64,000 nucleotides of DNA from Armigeres subalbatus. Taxonomy: Eukaryota > Arthropoda > Insecta > Diptera > Culicidae. The first letter of the stretch is position 1. Every line of letters begins with the position of its first letter. The notes below the pieces were generated by a model that was not told where the DNA came from, did no database searches, and saw nothing but the letters and a program-made list of their open reading frames with translations. Positions 24,289-34,780 of this stretch are shown piece after piece. The stretch lies in contig NC_085141.1 in the NCBI RefSeq assembly GCF_024139115.2, positions 242,039,047-242,103,046 on the forward strand, in the 5' to 3' direction. The position numbers were made by a program, and so were the translations under genes.

Positions 24289-25440
24289 GTTGATCGATTT
24301 GTCGATTTGAATATAAAGAATTGAACTCATGGACAATTTGGAATGTCGTACATGTTCGACGAATTCTATAATGTGTCTATAATGGTGTATCGAAGTCCCG
24401 TGGAGCTATTTCCACTCATAAAAATAGTGGGGACCTCAAAGATCTTCGTGTTGATCGATTTGAATATTGGGATCTGAGCTCACAGACAGTTTGGAGTGTG
24501 GTAGATGTCGAGCGAATTCTGTTGCGTGTCTCTAATAGTGTAACCAAATCCCGTGGAGCTATTACAACTCATAAAAATAGTTGAGACATCGAAGATCTCT
24601 ATGTTGATCGTTTTGAATATTCTGATCTGTACTCATGGATAGTTTGGAGTATAATAGATGTTCAACGAATTCTGTTATGTATTTATAATGGTGTAATGAA
24701 GTCTCATGGAGCTATTCCAACTCATAAAAATAGTGGGGACATCAAAGATCTTCTAGTTGATCGATTTGAAAATAGGGATCTAAGCTTGTTTGGAGTTTGG
24801 AATGTCGTAGATGTTGAACGAATTCTGTTGGTGTATATTTAATTGTGTACCGAAGTTCCATGGAGCTATTCCATCTCGTAAAAATAGTTTAGACATCGGA
24901 GATCTTCATGTTGATCGTTTTGAATATTAGGATCTGTGCTCAAAGACAGTTTGGAGTGTCGTAGATGTCAAACGAATTCTGTGATGTGTCTATAATGGTG
25001 TCACGAAATCCCGTGGAGCTATTCCACCTCATAAAACTAGTGGGACATCGAAGATCTTCATGTTGATCGATTTGAATATTAGGATCTGTACTGAGGATAG
25101 TTTGGAGTGTCGTAGGTGTCGAACGAATTCTGTGGAGTGTCTGTAATGGTGTTACGAGGTATCCTGGAGCTATTCCAACTCATAAAACTAGTGGGGACAG
25201 CGAAGATCTTTATGTTGATCGATTTGAATATTAAGACCTGTACTCAAGGATAGTTTGAAGTGCCGTAGATGTCAAACGAACTCTTGTGTGCCTGTAATGG
25301 TGTTACGAGGTATCGCGGAGCTATTCCACCTCATAAAACTAGTGGAACATCGAAGATCTTCATGTCGATCGATCTTAATATTAGGATAGTAACTTAATAT
25401 TAGATCTAAATTATTAGTAACTTAATATTAGAACTTAATA
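24289..25440 (-). repeat. 153-bp satellite array B, inverted relative to array A, about 8 units
   Basis: The marker TGTTGATCG recurs at 24289, 24449, 24602, 24755, 24909, 25061, 25213 and 25363, steps of 150-160 bp. Read on the minus strand, the unit contains ACTCCAAACTAT, CTTGAGTACAGATC, GTTGGAATAGCTCCACGGGA and TTACACCATTATAGACA. These align in the same order with array A (ACTCCAAACTAT, TTGAGTTCAGAT, GTTGGAGAAGCCCCATGGGA, TTACACCAGTATATACA). The two arrays are therefore diverged, oppositely oriented arrays of one satellite. The right end decays into ATTAGGATAG/TAACTTAATATTAG words that run into the Helitron gene remnant. Confidence 0.85.
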
Positions 25441-26117
25441 TTAGGATAGCGGTGTAGTAACCAGATAGTCCAGCCATGCGTTAACGGTACCTTTCTTCAC
25501 GTACTTGATTTGTGTAATATGAATGCACACGTTGATAGCATAATCGAGTTGGCGGGGAAGTTCGCCTACCATCTGGGCCACGTCGACTAGAATGTTGATA
25601 ATTTGGCCGATAATTGCCAAATTACCTGTTGCATGTAAATAAAAATAGATAAGGAAAATCATATATTTATTTGATGTAATATTTTTTAAGTAAAATAACT
25701 TTTCCACAAACCTGCAGTATGCCGCAAACGACGAAACTGCATGAAATTGATCCTGGGAGACACCAGTCTTGTGGTGAGTGAGTCCAGCGGAGGCAAATTG
25801 GACGGAAACTTGGGATATGTGCAGCCATTTGATTGCGGCAATGTGGGAATTGATCCGCGGTTCAGGCTTGTTCGACACGTAACACACTCCGAAAATCCTT
25901 CCACCGTTTCGAAATAATTTGTCGTAAGTAACACGGCAGCATTTGAGTCGGAGATTGGTTTCAAATCATTCCTGAACCAGATTCTAGCACACACATCACA
26001 TGCGCATCCAAAATCGTTTTCCCCGAATCGTTTCAGGAACTCCCTATCAGCCCGATCGCAATTGGGTTTGTCTTGTGTTAAAAGTGAAGAAAATATGTTC
26101 GCCATCATTTGCGACAA
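25441..26117 (-). pseudogene. Helitron-type protein fragment (DUF6570-like) with an 86-nt intron
   Basis: Exon 1 (26117 to 25712, minus) has a cysteine cluster (GCACDVCARIWF, SECVTCRTSL) and then PKFPSNLPPLDSLTTRLVSP and INFMQFRRLRHTA. Exon 2 (25625 to 25441) continues with GNLAIIGQIINI, LPRQLDYAINV and VKKGTVNAWLDYLVTTPL. This is the order seen in the DUF6570 region that precedes the helicase-like and Rep parts of many animal Helitron proteins. The two exons join in phase (glycine split 1/2) across an intron at 25711-25626 with GT and AG ends. The reading stops with TAA at 25441-25443, exactly where sequence from the neighbouring satellite begins, so most of the protein (Rep, helicase) is absent. 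No ATG start is certain, because an upstream stop precedes the first ATG at about 26108. It is probably a dead fragment. Confidence 0.8.
25626..25711 (-). other. Intron within the Helitron gene remnant
   Basis: The minus strand reads CTGCAG/GTTTGTGG at the 5' side and TTTACATGCAACAG/GTAAT at the 3' side. Removing 86 nt restores a continuous DUF6570-like reading across RRLRHTA-GNLAIIG. The intron contains stop codons, so read-through is not an alternative. Confidence 0.75.
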
Positions 26118-26480
26118 GCAGACACGTTTTCTTCAACGTCACCGCGCTCATCATCGACATCTGCTCTTGCGGATTGCATCACAACATTTTCACCGGCGTC
26201 GGAATCTTCATGATCAGAGTTTACGACCGTATCAGCAAGGATTAAGTTAAATTCTACTCGAAGAAATTGTAACACGAGAACATTAATCCTTATTGACAGT
26301 CAGATATACATAATTGACAGATGCCTTTGCATTTAAAATGACTGTACCAAGTACAATAAGACACGTTGAAACATAAAAGATTAAATGAAAAATTATGGCC
26401 AAGCGTACTATAAACAACAATAGCATACTTATTTAAAATTCAAGTAGCATGTGTTTAGGATATATTTATACAAAACACAC
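26118..26480. other. Sequence upstream of the Helitron fragment
   Basis: The minus strand at 26120-26260 reads as an Asp/Glu-rich stretch in another frame (NSDHEDSDAGENV), possibly the N-terminal part of the same Helitron protein behind a frameshift. Farther right nothing is recognised. Confidence 0.35.
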
Positions 26481-27028
26481 TATCTCAGTCACAGCTCAAA
26501 CTTCTCCCATGTAATATGATGGTTATGATGGTGTAATATGATAAGAACCAATTTGTTTTCCACAATACGCCTATCCAATCACAAGCAGCAACACAACTTA
26601 TGATTTGTACTTTGAAAAATATTTGTCTCGGCTCAATCTTCGCCCGTGTGGAATTATTATTCTGAGAAGAACCCATTTGTTTCCAGTAATGCACCTTCCC
26701 AATCACAAGCAGCGACAAAACCGAAGCAGAATCTAGAAAAAAAATTTCATTTCATTGCTACTGACTCCAATGTCAGCCACTCGATAAGTTACCGCTAAAA
26801 TGCAGCATCCCCCTCCGAAGAGCGCTTGTGCTGCTGCCGACGCCAAGCGATTATAATTTGCACTTTGAAGAAGTAAAAGAAAAAGACGAAGAAGGAGAAG
26901 AAGTTATGTACGAAAGCATGTACGAAAGCACTGGCATCGAACGAAAGAAAGGTGAAGCAAGCAAGCCGATGCCAATGATACGGCTCCCAAAGGGGCGGGG
27001 CCTCGGACTCCATGCAAACGTATTCTGA

Positions 27029-27295
27029 CCAGCCGAAGTCTGGTTTTCTCGGAAAATCGGCAGGACAATTGCATCGCAGCGCCAACCAGACATCACCGGC
27101 GGTGGAAAGGCTGCGGAGAAGGCAACAGCAATGATGGTTGCTACGGGCGGTGGCAGCAAGGCTCAGAGAAACATCATCAAGGGCGTCTCATCGAAGGCGT
27201 CGAGCATTATAAACAGCATCGTAAACGACATCTTCGTGCGTGTCGAGCTGACCAAGGCCGCCGTTTCGGAGGGTTGCAAAGTCGTCACCAAGTAA
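27029..27295 (+). pseudogene. Histone H2B pseudogene with internal deletions
   Basis: One stop-free frame ends at TAA 27293-27295. It reads GKAAEKA (27101 on), SKAQRNIIKG, SSKASSIINSIVNDIFVRV, then LTKAAVSEGCKVVTK. These match, in order, the H2B N-terminal tail (GKAAKKA, KAQKNI), the alpha-2 helix region (SSKAMSIMNSFVNDIFERI) and the C-terminal helix (ELAKHAVSEGTKAVTK). Two blocks are missing relative to a ~124-residue H2B: the RKESYAIYIYKVLKQ region after the tail, and the AHYNKRSTITSREIQ region before the C-terminal helix. The final YTSSK is also lost. There is no initiator ATG at the expected place. Such a protein could not form a histone fold, so this is a decayed duplicate of a replication-dependent H2B gene. 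Its 3' stem-loop follows 44 nt downstream. Confidence 0.85.
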
Positions 27296-27339
27296 GTCAG
27301 CTCCTAGTGAATGAACGAAGAAGTAGCTTTGCTTAAAAC

Positions 27340-27355
27340 GGCCCTGTTAAGGGTC
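27340..27355 (+). promoter_or_regulatory. Histone mRNA 3' stem-loop, slightly decayed
   Basis: GGCCCT, loop GTTA, AGGGTC forms a 6-bp stem with a 4-nt loop, preceded by AAAAC and followed by ACAGT. This is the layout of the stem-loop that binds SLBP and directs histone 3'-end cleavage (consensus GGYYCT, TTTC/TTTA loop, AGRRCC). One stem pair is G-T, where a C became T. It lies 44 nt after the H2B stop, the usual distance. Confidence 0.8.
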
Positions 27356-27366
27356 ACAGTCCCACT

Positions 27367-27380
27367 CAAAGAGGAGAGGA
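27367..27380 (+). promoter_or_regulatory. Candidate histone downstream element
   Basis: A purine-rich run, CAAAGAGGAGAGGAA, begins about 12 nt after the stem-loop. That is where U7 snRNA pairs with histone pre-mRNA. The position and composition fit, but the element is short and degenerate. Confidence 0.45.
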
Positions 27381-28329
27381 ATTTTCGTACCGCGCACGCC
27401 GGAATTCAAAATTTTGAATTGAATTTCCACTACTGATGCCACTGTCAGCCAATTTATCCATCCATTCTAATACATTGTTTTGCAACGTCTCCATGCAAGG
27501 AGCTCATGGGCTGCTACCGACAAAGAATTTTGTCCATCACCAAGTGATTATGATTCGCATTTTTTGCAGATTTGTCTCGGCTCAAATTTCTATCGTTTAA
27601 AAAGATGATTTTGTTTCCAATGACGCGCCTTTCCAATAATAAACAGCAAGTATACCGAAATCAGAATATTCGGAAAATCTCATTTGACTGCAAAAGCAAC
27701 TCAATGACGTGAGACGTCATCATTGTTTACTTCCCGCACTTTTACTGCTATCTATTCGAACTTTCTTTCTTTCCAACAAGCGGTTATGATTTGCACTTTG
27801 AAGAAAATATATCGGCTCTACATTCTCTTGCGTACAATGGTAGATTTGACAAGAATCGATTTTGATCCTCAATGAACCTTTCTAATCATTCATAGCAAAC
27901 AAAGGGTAGTCCGAACGTTACGTAAAAATTACACTTTTCTGCTAATTAGCCACTATAAAGAAAACATTTTCAGGGACCGTAATCGCAGCCATTTTGCAAT
28001 CAACTTTTTCTTCTCATAAAATTATGGTCCTGAGAAGAACCGATCTTTCCACAATACGTCACTAACAGTAACTAAACGATAGTCCGAAGATTGTTGCTTT
28101 TGGCGATGGCCTCTCGATGTTCTGCTGAGACTGCTGCTACGGGCGTCATCGTTGTGCCCGCTCTCCGAAATTTTTTTATTGAACTGAGGATTGGAGTCGA
28201 GCCCGTAAGTTGCACGATTTTGATGTCTGTGCTTGCGATGCACATACGCGATTGGTTGGTTTACCGATTTTCAGTGCCTAGTAAAATTAAGTTTTTTAAT
28301 AGTTTAGCACCTTGAATGCATTTAAAAAA

Positions 28330-31250
28330 GACGTAATCCTACGTCAAAAATTGCCGAAAAAAATCCTAAAAGAATTTCTAAACTAATTCTCGAAGGAATT
28401 CATATGAAAACTTCCGAAGGAATCTCTGAAGGAATTTTCGAGGATATTTCGAAAGGTATTTCCGAAGATGAATTGAAAAAAAAATGGAATTCCGGAAATA
28501 AATTGGAGGACTGCATTGGATATTTCTCATAATACTTATTCCTTCTAAAATTCAAAGATTGGATTTATAAGAAAATTTCGAATGTCATTCCAAAATTCTT
28601 TAAAAAACACTTTTTGGAATATGTTTTTATAATTCTGTTAGTACTTTCTCAAGAAATCCTTCTAGAAAGAATTTCTCGGAGTTGCTTCGAAATTTCCCTC
28701 ATGAATTTCTTCAGATTTCAGGAAATTCTTCTAGGAATTCCTTCGATCATTCACGCGGATTTATTTTAGCTCCAGGAATAGACTTTAGACTTTCGGAGAT
28801 TCCTTTTGAAATTTCGTCGGAATTCCCTTTGAGCAACCTTTCGGGAATTCCTTCAAAAAATCCTTCAAAAATTCATTAAGTAATCCTTCGGAAATTTCAT
28901 TTAGAAATCCTTTTAAGAATTCTTTTGAGAAATCTTTAGAAATTCGTTACGAAATTCCTTAAGGAAATCCTTTTAAATTTCTGTTGAAAACAGGAAAACG
29001 GGCACCGCTCTTTCAGCAGGGTGAATTGCAAATAAAGCATTTGATGGTTTGCTTTCTCCTTCTCCGCTTTCTGTTTCTCCGTAAATTCTTTTAGGGCTTC
29101 CTATTTCATTCTGCAATATTTCTTTAGTAAGATTTCTTGAAACAAAATATTCGGAATAATTCCTGCATGAATTTTGAAAGGAATATTACATTGTTTTACT
29201 AAAGAAATTTCTTAAGAAACTTACAAAGGCCTTTTGGGAGGGTTTATGAAAGAATCCCTGGATGATTGTTCAAATGAGATCTTGGGGATATTGCATAAAT
29301 TATTCCTGAAAAAAAAATATCTGAACGATTTTCTGAAGAAATTTTAGAAGAAATTCTTGTACTTCAGGCAGAATTCCCGAATAAATTCTCTTAGAAAATT
29401 TCAAATAACAATCTAAATAGGTTTTCGAAAGTATTTTTTTTAACAAATTTCTGAAGAAATTGTTGAATAAATTTCCTGAATAATTATCATAGGAATCCAC
29501 GAAAAAAATTCAAATCGAATTTTTAAGCAAATACCTATTAGAATTTTCATATAATTTTTTGAATTTCTACAGGAATTCATTCGGAAATTACTTCAGAAAC
29601 ATCTACGAGAATTCCTCGAAGGAAGGAAGGAAACTCTTCTAGGGAATTCCTTTGAAAAACCTTCAACTGTCCGGATTTTCAAAGGATAAAGATAAAAAGA
29701 TAAAACACTATTTTGAATCTGGAATAAAGACTTCATGCCAAAAAGAAAATCCCAAAAGTATCAGGACTGCCAGTTGATCCACCATCATACTTCTTCGGAT
29801 ATTTTCAAGAATTCTTTGGGAATTTACTTCAGGAGTTGCTTCGGAAATTTCTCCAGTATTCATCCAGGTAATATTTCATAAGTTTATCCAAAAGTTCGTT
29901 CGGAAAATGTTCCACATATTTGTTTGTAAAAAATACCCCCAGAAATTAATTCGATTAGTCATCAAGAAATTTTTTCAGGTATACCTTCAAAAGATCCTTC
30001 AGGAATTCCATGGTAATTTTCTTTAAGTAATACATCGGGGTTTCCTCCAGTGATTTATTACTAAATTCCTCGTTCCTTCAAAAATCCTCCGCAAATAAAT
30101 TTTAAAATACATCCAGAAATTCCTTTGGGAAATCTTTCAAAAATTTTCTTAACATTCTTTTGGAAACTCCTCCGGATTTTTTTTTTTTTCAGGAGTTCCT
30201 TTAGCATTTTTTAGAACTTCAAAAGTTCTTCCAGGTGTTCCATTCTTTTGGATTTTTCAGGAATTTCGGAACGAATATTTTGAGGAGCTTTCCAAGAAAC
30301 TCCTGAAGGAATTTCCGAAATTGTTGAATTTCTCTGTACATTCCTTAACGAATTACTTCGGAGTTTCCCGCAGGGACTCTTTCGGCAAAGTATCTGGAAA
30401 TTACTTAGGAGATAGATCCCGAAATTCTTTTGGAATTGCGTCAAGATATTCCATTAAAAAATCCAAAGTCCTCAATGAATACTTGCGTCTTGAAAACTTC
30501 TTTGCAATTTCCTTAACGAATTATTTGAAGAATTTCTTGGGTGGAATTCCTACGGGAAATTTTTCGGGAATACCTACGGAAATTGTATCAGGGAAGCCTT
30601 CCGAAACTCCCTTAGGAGAATTCCTTCAGAAATTTCTTTTGGGAATTGCTTGGAAATTGGTTAAAAAATTCACTCGAACTTTTTTAAAAACTGCATTCAG
30701 CAATTACTTCAGGAATTTCTCAAAGATTTTTTTCCAGTAATTCCTTAAGAAGTCCTTTTGGAATTTTGTAAGAGCATCATCCAGGAATTCTTTCGATTAT
30801 TTTTGGGTACTCTTCGGACATTTCTCCGGAAAGTTATGTTTCCGGAATTTCCGCAGAAATTTACAAAGGCCTTTCCAGAGAATTTTCAGAAAGAATTCCT
30901 GGATAAATGTCAAAAGGAATACGTGGCGTACTTTTCTTAATTATTGCGGATATTATTTCCTGGTGAAGATAGAGGTGAGCCAGCCCAGGGCTGCAAACTT
31001 CTCTAATAAAGACATAAAAAAATCCGGGAGGAGTTTTCAAAATGATTTCTAAAGGATTTCCTAAAACATATCCCGAAGAAATTCCTAAATCAATTTTTCG
31101 AGCAAATCCCTAAAGGAATTTCCATATCCGAAGGATTTTCCTTAGGTATTTCCGAAAAATATCGAAGGAATTTTAAAGGAATTCTTGAAGGAATTTCCAA
31201 AGGAATGTCTAAAAGAATTTCTTAAAGAATTCCCAAAAAAATCGTAAAGT
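28330..31250. repeat. Large block of GGAATTCC-type degenerate repeats
   Basis: Irregular repetition of GGAATTTC, CCTTCAGGAATT, GAAGAAATT and similar words, with no fixed period. It yields Phe/Lys/Glu/Arg-rich frames on both strands (for example 139 codons at 30321-30740) that are compositional artefacts. The block is broken near 28985-29080 by an unrelated GC-richer stretch and near 30965-31020 by a short insert (GAGCCAGCCCAGGGCTG, then AATAAAGACATAAAAAAA). That insert looks like the 3' end of a small retroposon. Confidence 0.65.
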
Positions 31251-31720
31251 GTTCTCCCTAGAAATTTTCTTGGATGAAGGTGATGGTGGTGTTCTTGTTT
31301 TTGGGTACATACACTCTCATGTTTGGGTCTACGAGCTTTATGCGTCTCAGCTCCGTTTCCACTCCAGTGTCGATCTTATACCTAAACGTCCCCTGTCTGT
31401 TAATTTCGATGTTTTTGAAGCCTTTTTTCCTTAAAAGCTACCCACAAATATCGGATGGCAGTCTTCCTACACCCAACCAGCGGATGACAGATTTTAATAT
31501 AGTTCTGCATAAGAACCTCAAAGAAACTGAATAACAATTGGGCATATACAATTCCGTACGATTTTAAAACAAATGTAGTATTTAAATCTTACAGATTTGT
31601 ATTATTTTAATGCAATTTCTGTATAAAATTGTATTTGCCAAGATTTTATACAATAATGTCAGATTTGTTTTTTTGGGTGTACTATCGACGATTCTCTTAA
31701 GCCTACCAGCGCCTTTCGTA
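31251..31720. other. Sequence without recognised gene
   Basis: Two overlapping short plus frames (61 and 86 codons) at 31249-31534 show no domain. Nothing else was found before the TIR element at 31721. Confidence 0.35.
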
Positions 31721-32473
31721 CACTGAGGATGTTGGTCGTTAGATTTTCAAGCTTATGAAAATGTTTCATAAGAATTGAACTATGAAAATCGTAAGATCAT
31801 ATTTCAGTCAAATCTATCTTTTTAATGGATATCCAACAACACAATTCCTGGAAGCGTCGGTGGGCATGTAGTGTGATCACACGCCTCTAAAGACACTATA
31901 AGCAAAGACGGGAAATGTTCCAATTGGAATTCCAAATCTACTGACAGTGCTATTCCAATCGAGCAGAAGACCTGTCATTCCAAAAAATCACGCAGAACAT
32001 TTGGTAAGGGCTAATTTAACTTCCGCAGATAAACATGTTTAAATTATTGTTGTAATATTTTTGGATCAATGTAGCCTAATAAACCCCTACAAATGGTAGA
32101 AAATGACTCTCAACTTGTTAATATTGTATTTGCTATCTGATTTGCGTGGGTATAAGCGTTACTAATCATTTTTTTGAAATTAAGAAAATCACTTACACCA
32201 ATTTGAAAACTTTATGCAATATGAGCAGTGTTGCGCATTCAGTGTTGCCTGTCGAATTATTTGCTCAGGGATCAGATTTCGCGTCTTTGTATATAGTGTC
32301 TTTACACGCCTCCTAATCACGACGTCCAAGGTTCGAAAAGGAGTATCTTTTTTTTAAACGAACTCAAAATATTTCATAAGATTGTCGTATGAAATGCATT
32401 CCGTTAGAAAATCGTATGAAAATCAAGATATTTTCTTGTAGCGAAATTTCAAAAGAGAATCTTATCCTCAGTG
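31721..32473 (+). mobile_element. TIR element with TA duplication, host of a nested MITE and a tRNA-like core
   Basis: The ends are CACTGAGGAT on the left and ATCCTCAGTG on the right, each bounded by TA. Weaker inverted similarity extends inward (TTTTCAAGCTTATGAAAATG versus its counterpart). A 417-bp element is nested at 31888-32304. When that is removed, the joined interior reads CATGTAGTGTGATCACACGC, CTCCTAATCACGACGTCC, AAGGTTCGAAAAGG, which has a B-box-like GGTTCGA and looks like a decayed tRNA-derived module. Confidence 0.6.
31888..32304 (+). mobile_element. Nested MITE with 8-bp target duplication (417 bp)
   Basis: The left end TAAAGACACTATAAGCAAAG and the right end (complement TAAAGACACTATATACAAAG) are terminal inverted repeats. 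Both sides carry the identical 8-mer CACGCCTC (31880-31887 and 32305-32312). An 8-bp duplication is typical of hAT-type transposition. There is no coding capacity. Confidence 0.8.
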
Positions 32474-33007
32474 TACTCCTTCCAGGCATGTTTTTTGAAT
32501 TTCTGGGTACGTTTATTTGATCTCGTCTTGATTCAAGAGTCGTGATACGCGCACTACCGTTAATGTTGGACACTCACTCGCGCACGGTTATATTCGCGCC
32601 GACGCGGCCTCGGACGCACAACTACGTTCGTCCCGAATTAAACGTTGAGGTTTGGTAACACTAGGTACTGCGACTGCTGTTTGTACGGCTCGCCAAGATG
32701 GCGGAGATTTTTCCTTTCAAAAACAACCCCACCCCCCCCCCCCCGTGACAAAATAGCGCTCAGTCACTCAACCCAATCTACCAGCACGCCGATCGTGACG
32801 ACATGGCCTCGGACACAATGGAAACAACGGATCGTTTCGAACCACTTGCATCAAAATTTCACTAAAAAAACAAAAAATTCCGACAAAAAACGCATGGTCT
32901 TCTGCGATTGTTAAGATTTTTTTTCTTATCATGGAACTAGAGATGTCGCAAATTAATCTACTTTGATTAATCGTTGTGATAATCAATTATTTTTTAATCG
33001 ATTATTA
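32474..33007. other. Sequence with a C-homopolymer run
   Basis: Contains a run of C broken by one A near 32728-32746. No gene or terminal repeat was recognised. Confidence 0.4.
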
Positions 33008-34148
33008 CACACCCGTTTCGAATCACTCAGAGACTGAGTGAAATTGTATTGCCGTCTCTTTATTACCCAAGGGAATGTTACTCAATTTTCGTAAAAAGTG
33101 GAACTACTCAAAATTAGAGTAGTTCCACTTTTTTACGAAAAATGAGTAAGATTTCCGTGAGAAAAAAGAGATGGCAATATTACGCATTGCAAGAAAAGTT
33201 TGGATTACTGGAAAATCCAAACCGCTTTGAGCGGATATTTCCATAGCAAATGATCATAGACAACTATGCTCAACTATCGTAACATTGTTTACTTTCAATG
33301 TGTCATTCAGTGAAATAACTACACGAAGTTGACCGAAAGCTAATAATTTAGAAAATGGTAAACATTAACTCAATCGCTTCTACTATCGAAAATAATTCAA
33401 ATCCTCCGTCCCCACTGGGACATTGCCGCCTTGCAGCTTAGTGTTGATTGAGCTCTTCCACAGTTAGGTATTAACTGCGCGATTTTTAAGCCAAGTTACC
33501 ATGTTTACATTTGTATATAATGAGACTAACACGATGATATCTTTACTCTTTTCGGTGGGAATGTCATATCGCCCTAGGAATAAGAATTACGAGCTATGTG
33601 GAACGACAATAGGGAAAGAAATATAATGAACTCTGTCTCATCACTGTCTTTTTGGGGCTTTTTTAATTTTGAGAAGGTAGAGGGGTAAAGGAGGTTATTT
33701 GGTAGAATAATGCTGTCATGATATCTCAGGTTATGATTACTCTATAATGAGAAAATTTCTATACGGATTGGACATATGTATTTCAATGCAGCCAGTTCCG
33801 ACCAATATCGTATTGGTTGATCGATTTGATATTTGCAATACATCAGTAACCCTTATGCTGAATTACAAGCTCCATTTTTTCCATTGTTCGCTTAGTCAGA
33901 TTGGGTAAACGCAAAGCTTTCCGAATTTCACGCCAAACATCCTAGGAACAACAATCTGTTTAACTGCAGAATAATCAACTTGTCAAACACGTATTTTCAA
34001 AACAAGAATTGAAATCAACGCATTCTTTGTTACACTTCTTCATTGCGGGGATTGCTCATTGCGTGTTATTTTCGCGGAGCCATCCAAATTTTTCTTTTTC
34101 TCCGTAATACAATTTCACTCAGTCTCTGAGTGATTCGAAACGGGTGTG
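33008..34148 (+). mobile_element. TIR element with 43-bp perfect terminal repeats (1141 bp)
   Basis: Positions 33008-33050 and 34106-34148 are exact reverse complements, starting CACACCCGTTTCGAATCACT and including the palindromic core ACTCAGAGACTGAGT. There is no transposase frame inside. The target duplication is unclear. A related but diverged end, including TGACTGAGTAAAATTGTATT, recurs near 52215-52325. Confidence 0.85.
33078..33149 (+). repeat. Hairpin inside the long-TIR element
   Basis: TTACTCAATTTTCGTAAAAA, GTGGAACTACTC is followed after 7 nt by its near-exact reverse complement. The arms are about 32 bp. It is a sub-terminal palindrome of the transposon and not an independent gene. 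Confidence 0.8.
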
Positions 34149-34741
34149 GTAGTAGCGGATTGTGTTAAAATAATAATCAAAGATACGAAATGGAAGCATG
34201 AATTATTAGAATGAGATTTGAATTTCTAAATCGAAGCAATCGGCGTTCAAATAGTAGGCGCCCATTAGCACACGAATATGAGCTCGATTGACAGAACGAA
34301 ACAAAGAAAGAGACGATACTTATCCGAATATTGGGTACATCGTCTATGTATCACTAGCGCTACTCGTTCCGTCAGAACATACTTGTGAGTACACAGCCCA
34401 TGATAATTCAGATATTCGATGGATGTCCTAAGGATATTCGCTCGGCCCCGACAACGAGTATGTATCCAACGATTAATCGATTCAAGAGTCCTCGGCTGCT
34501 GCATTCTGCATTCAACAAAAATGAAGTATCGATTGGCAGTGGTATAGAAATATTCATCCTGGAGTAGGGATCGAATCTCTGCTCCATGGCACGATTAAAC
34601 GCCACGAATCTACTTTGAACACCTAGAGTACACTTTCTACAGACCAAACAACGTGAAAACAAGCTACCTAAAACATTCGAAATCGTAGCCATTCATTTAT
34701 CATGATAAAATCTATGCCCAAAATCTTACATTACTGCATAT

Positions 34742-34780
34742 TATTAACTGGTGTTCTTTATTTCTTTTCCAGGTAAGACA
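34742..34780 (+). promoter_or_regulatory. Candidate recursive-splice (ratchet) site
   Basis: A branch-point-like ATTAAC at 34742-34747 is followed by the pyrimidine tract TTCTTTATTTCTTTTCCAG and then immediately by GTAAGA, with the AG/GT junction at 34772/34773. A strong 3' splice site fused to a strong 5' splice site without an exon between them is the definition of a ratchet site, used to remove giant introns stepwise in insects. If used, it would place this window inside a long plus-strand intron. Confidence 0.45.

Larger units (their letters stand above)
26480..28095 (+). repeat. Repeated module with CCAATCA and ATTTGCA words around the H2B pseudogene
   Basis: Three to four diverged copies of one module are visible. 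Its pieces are a CCTTTCCAATCA/AAGCAGC block, a GATTATGATTTGCACTTTGAAGA block, a TGTCTCGGCTCAA block and a CTGAGAAGAACCGATTTGTTTCC-like block (split: CTGAGAAGAACC, TTTGTTTCC). The copies lie near 26530-26690, 26690-26880, 27530-27660 and 27770-28060. CCAAT and ATTTGCA (octamer-like) words are known elements of H2B promoters, so these may be duplicated histone upstream sequence. That link is inference. Confidence 0.55.

Noticed and set aside
27029..27295. Functional short H2B variant
   Set aside because: Large parts of the histone fold are missing and no proper start codon exists, despite the open frame.
28330..31250. Open frames of 60-139 codons in GGAATTCC-type sequence
   Set aside because: They occur on both strands with Phe/Lys/Glu-rich composition typical of the repeat words and have no domain.
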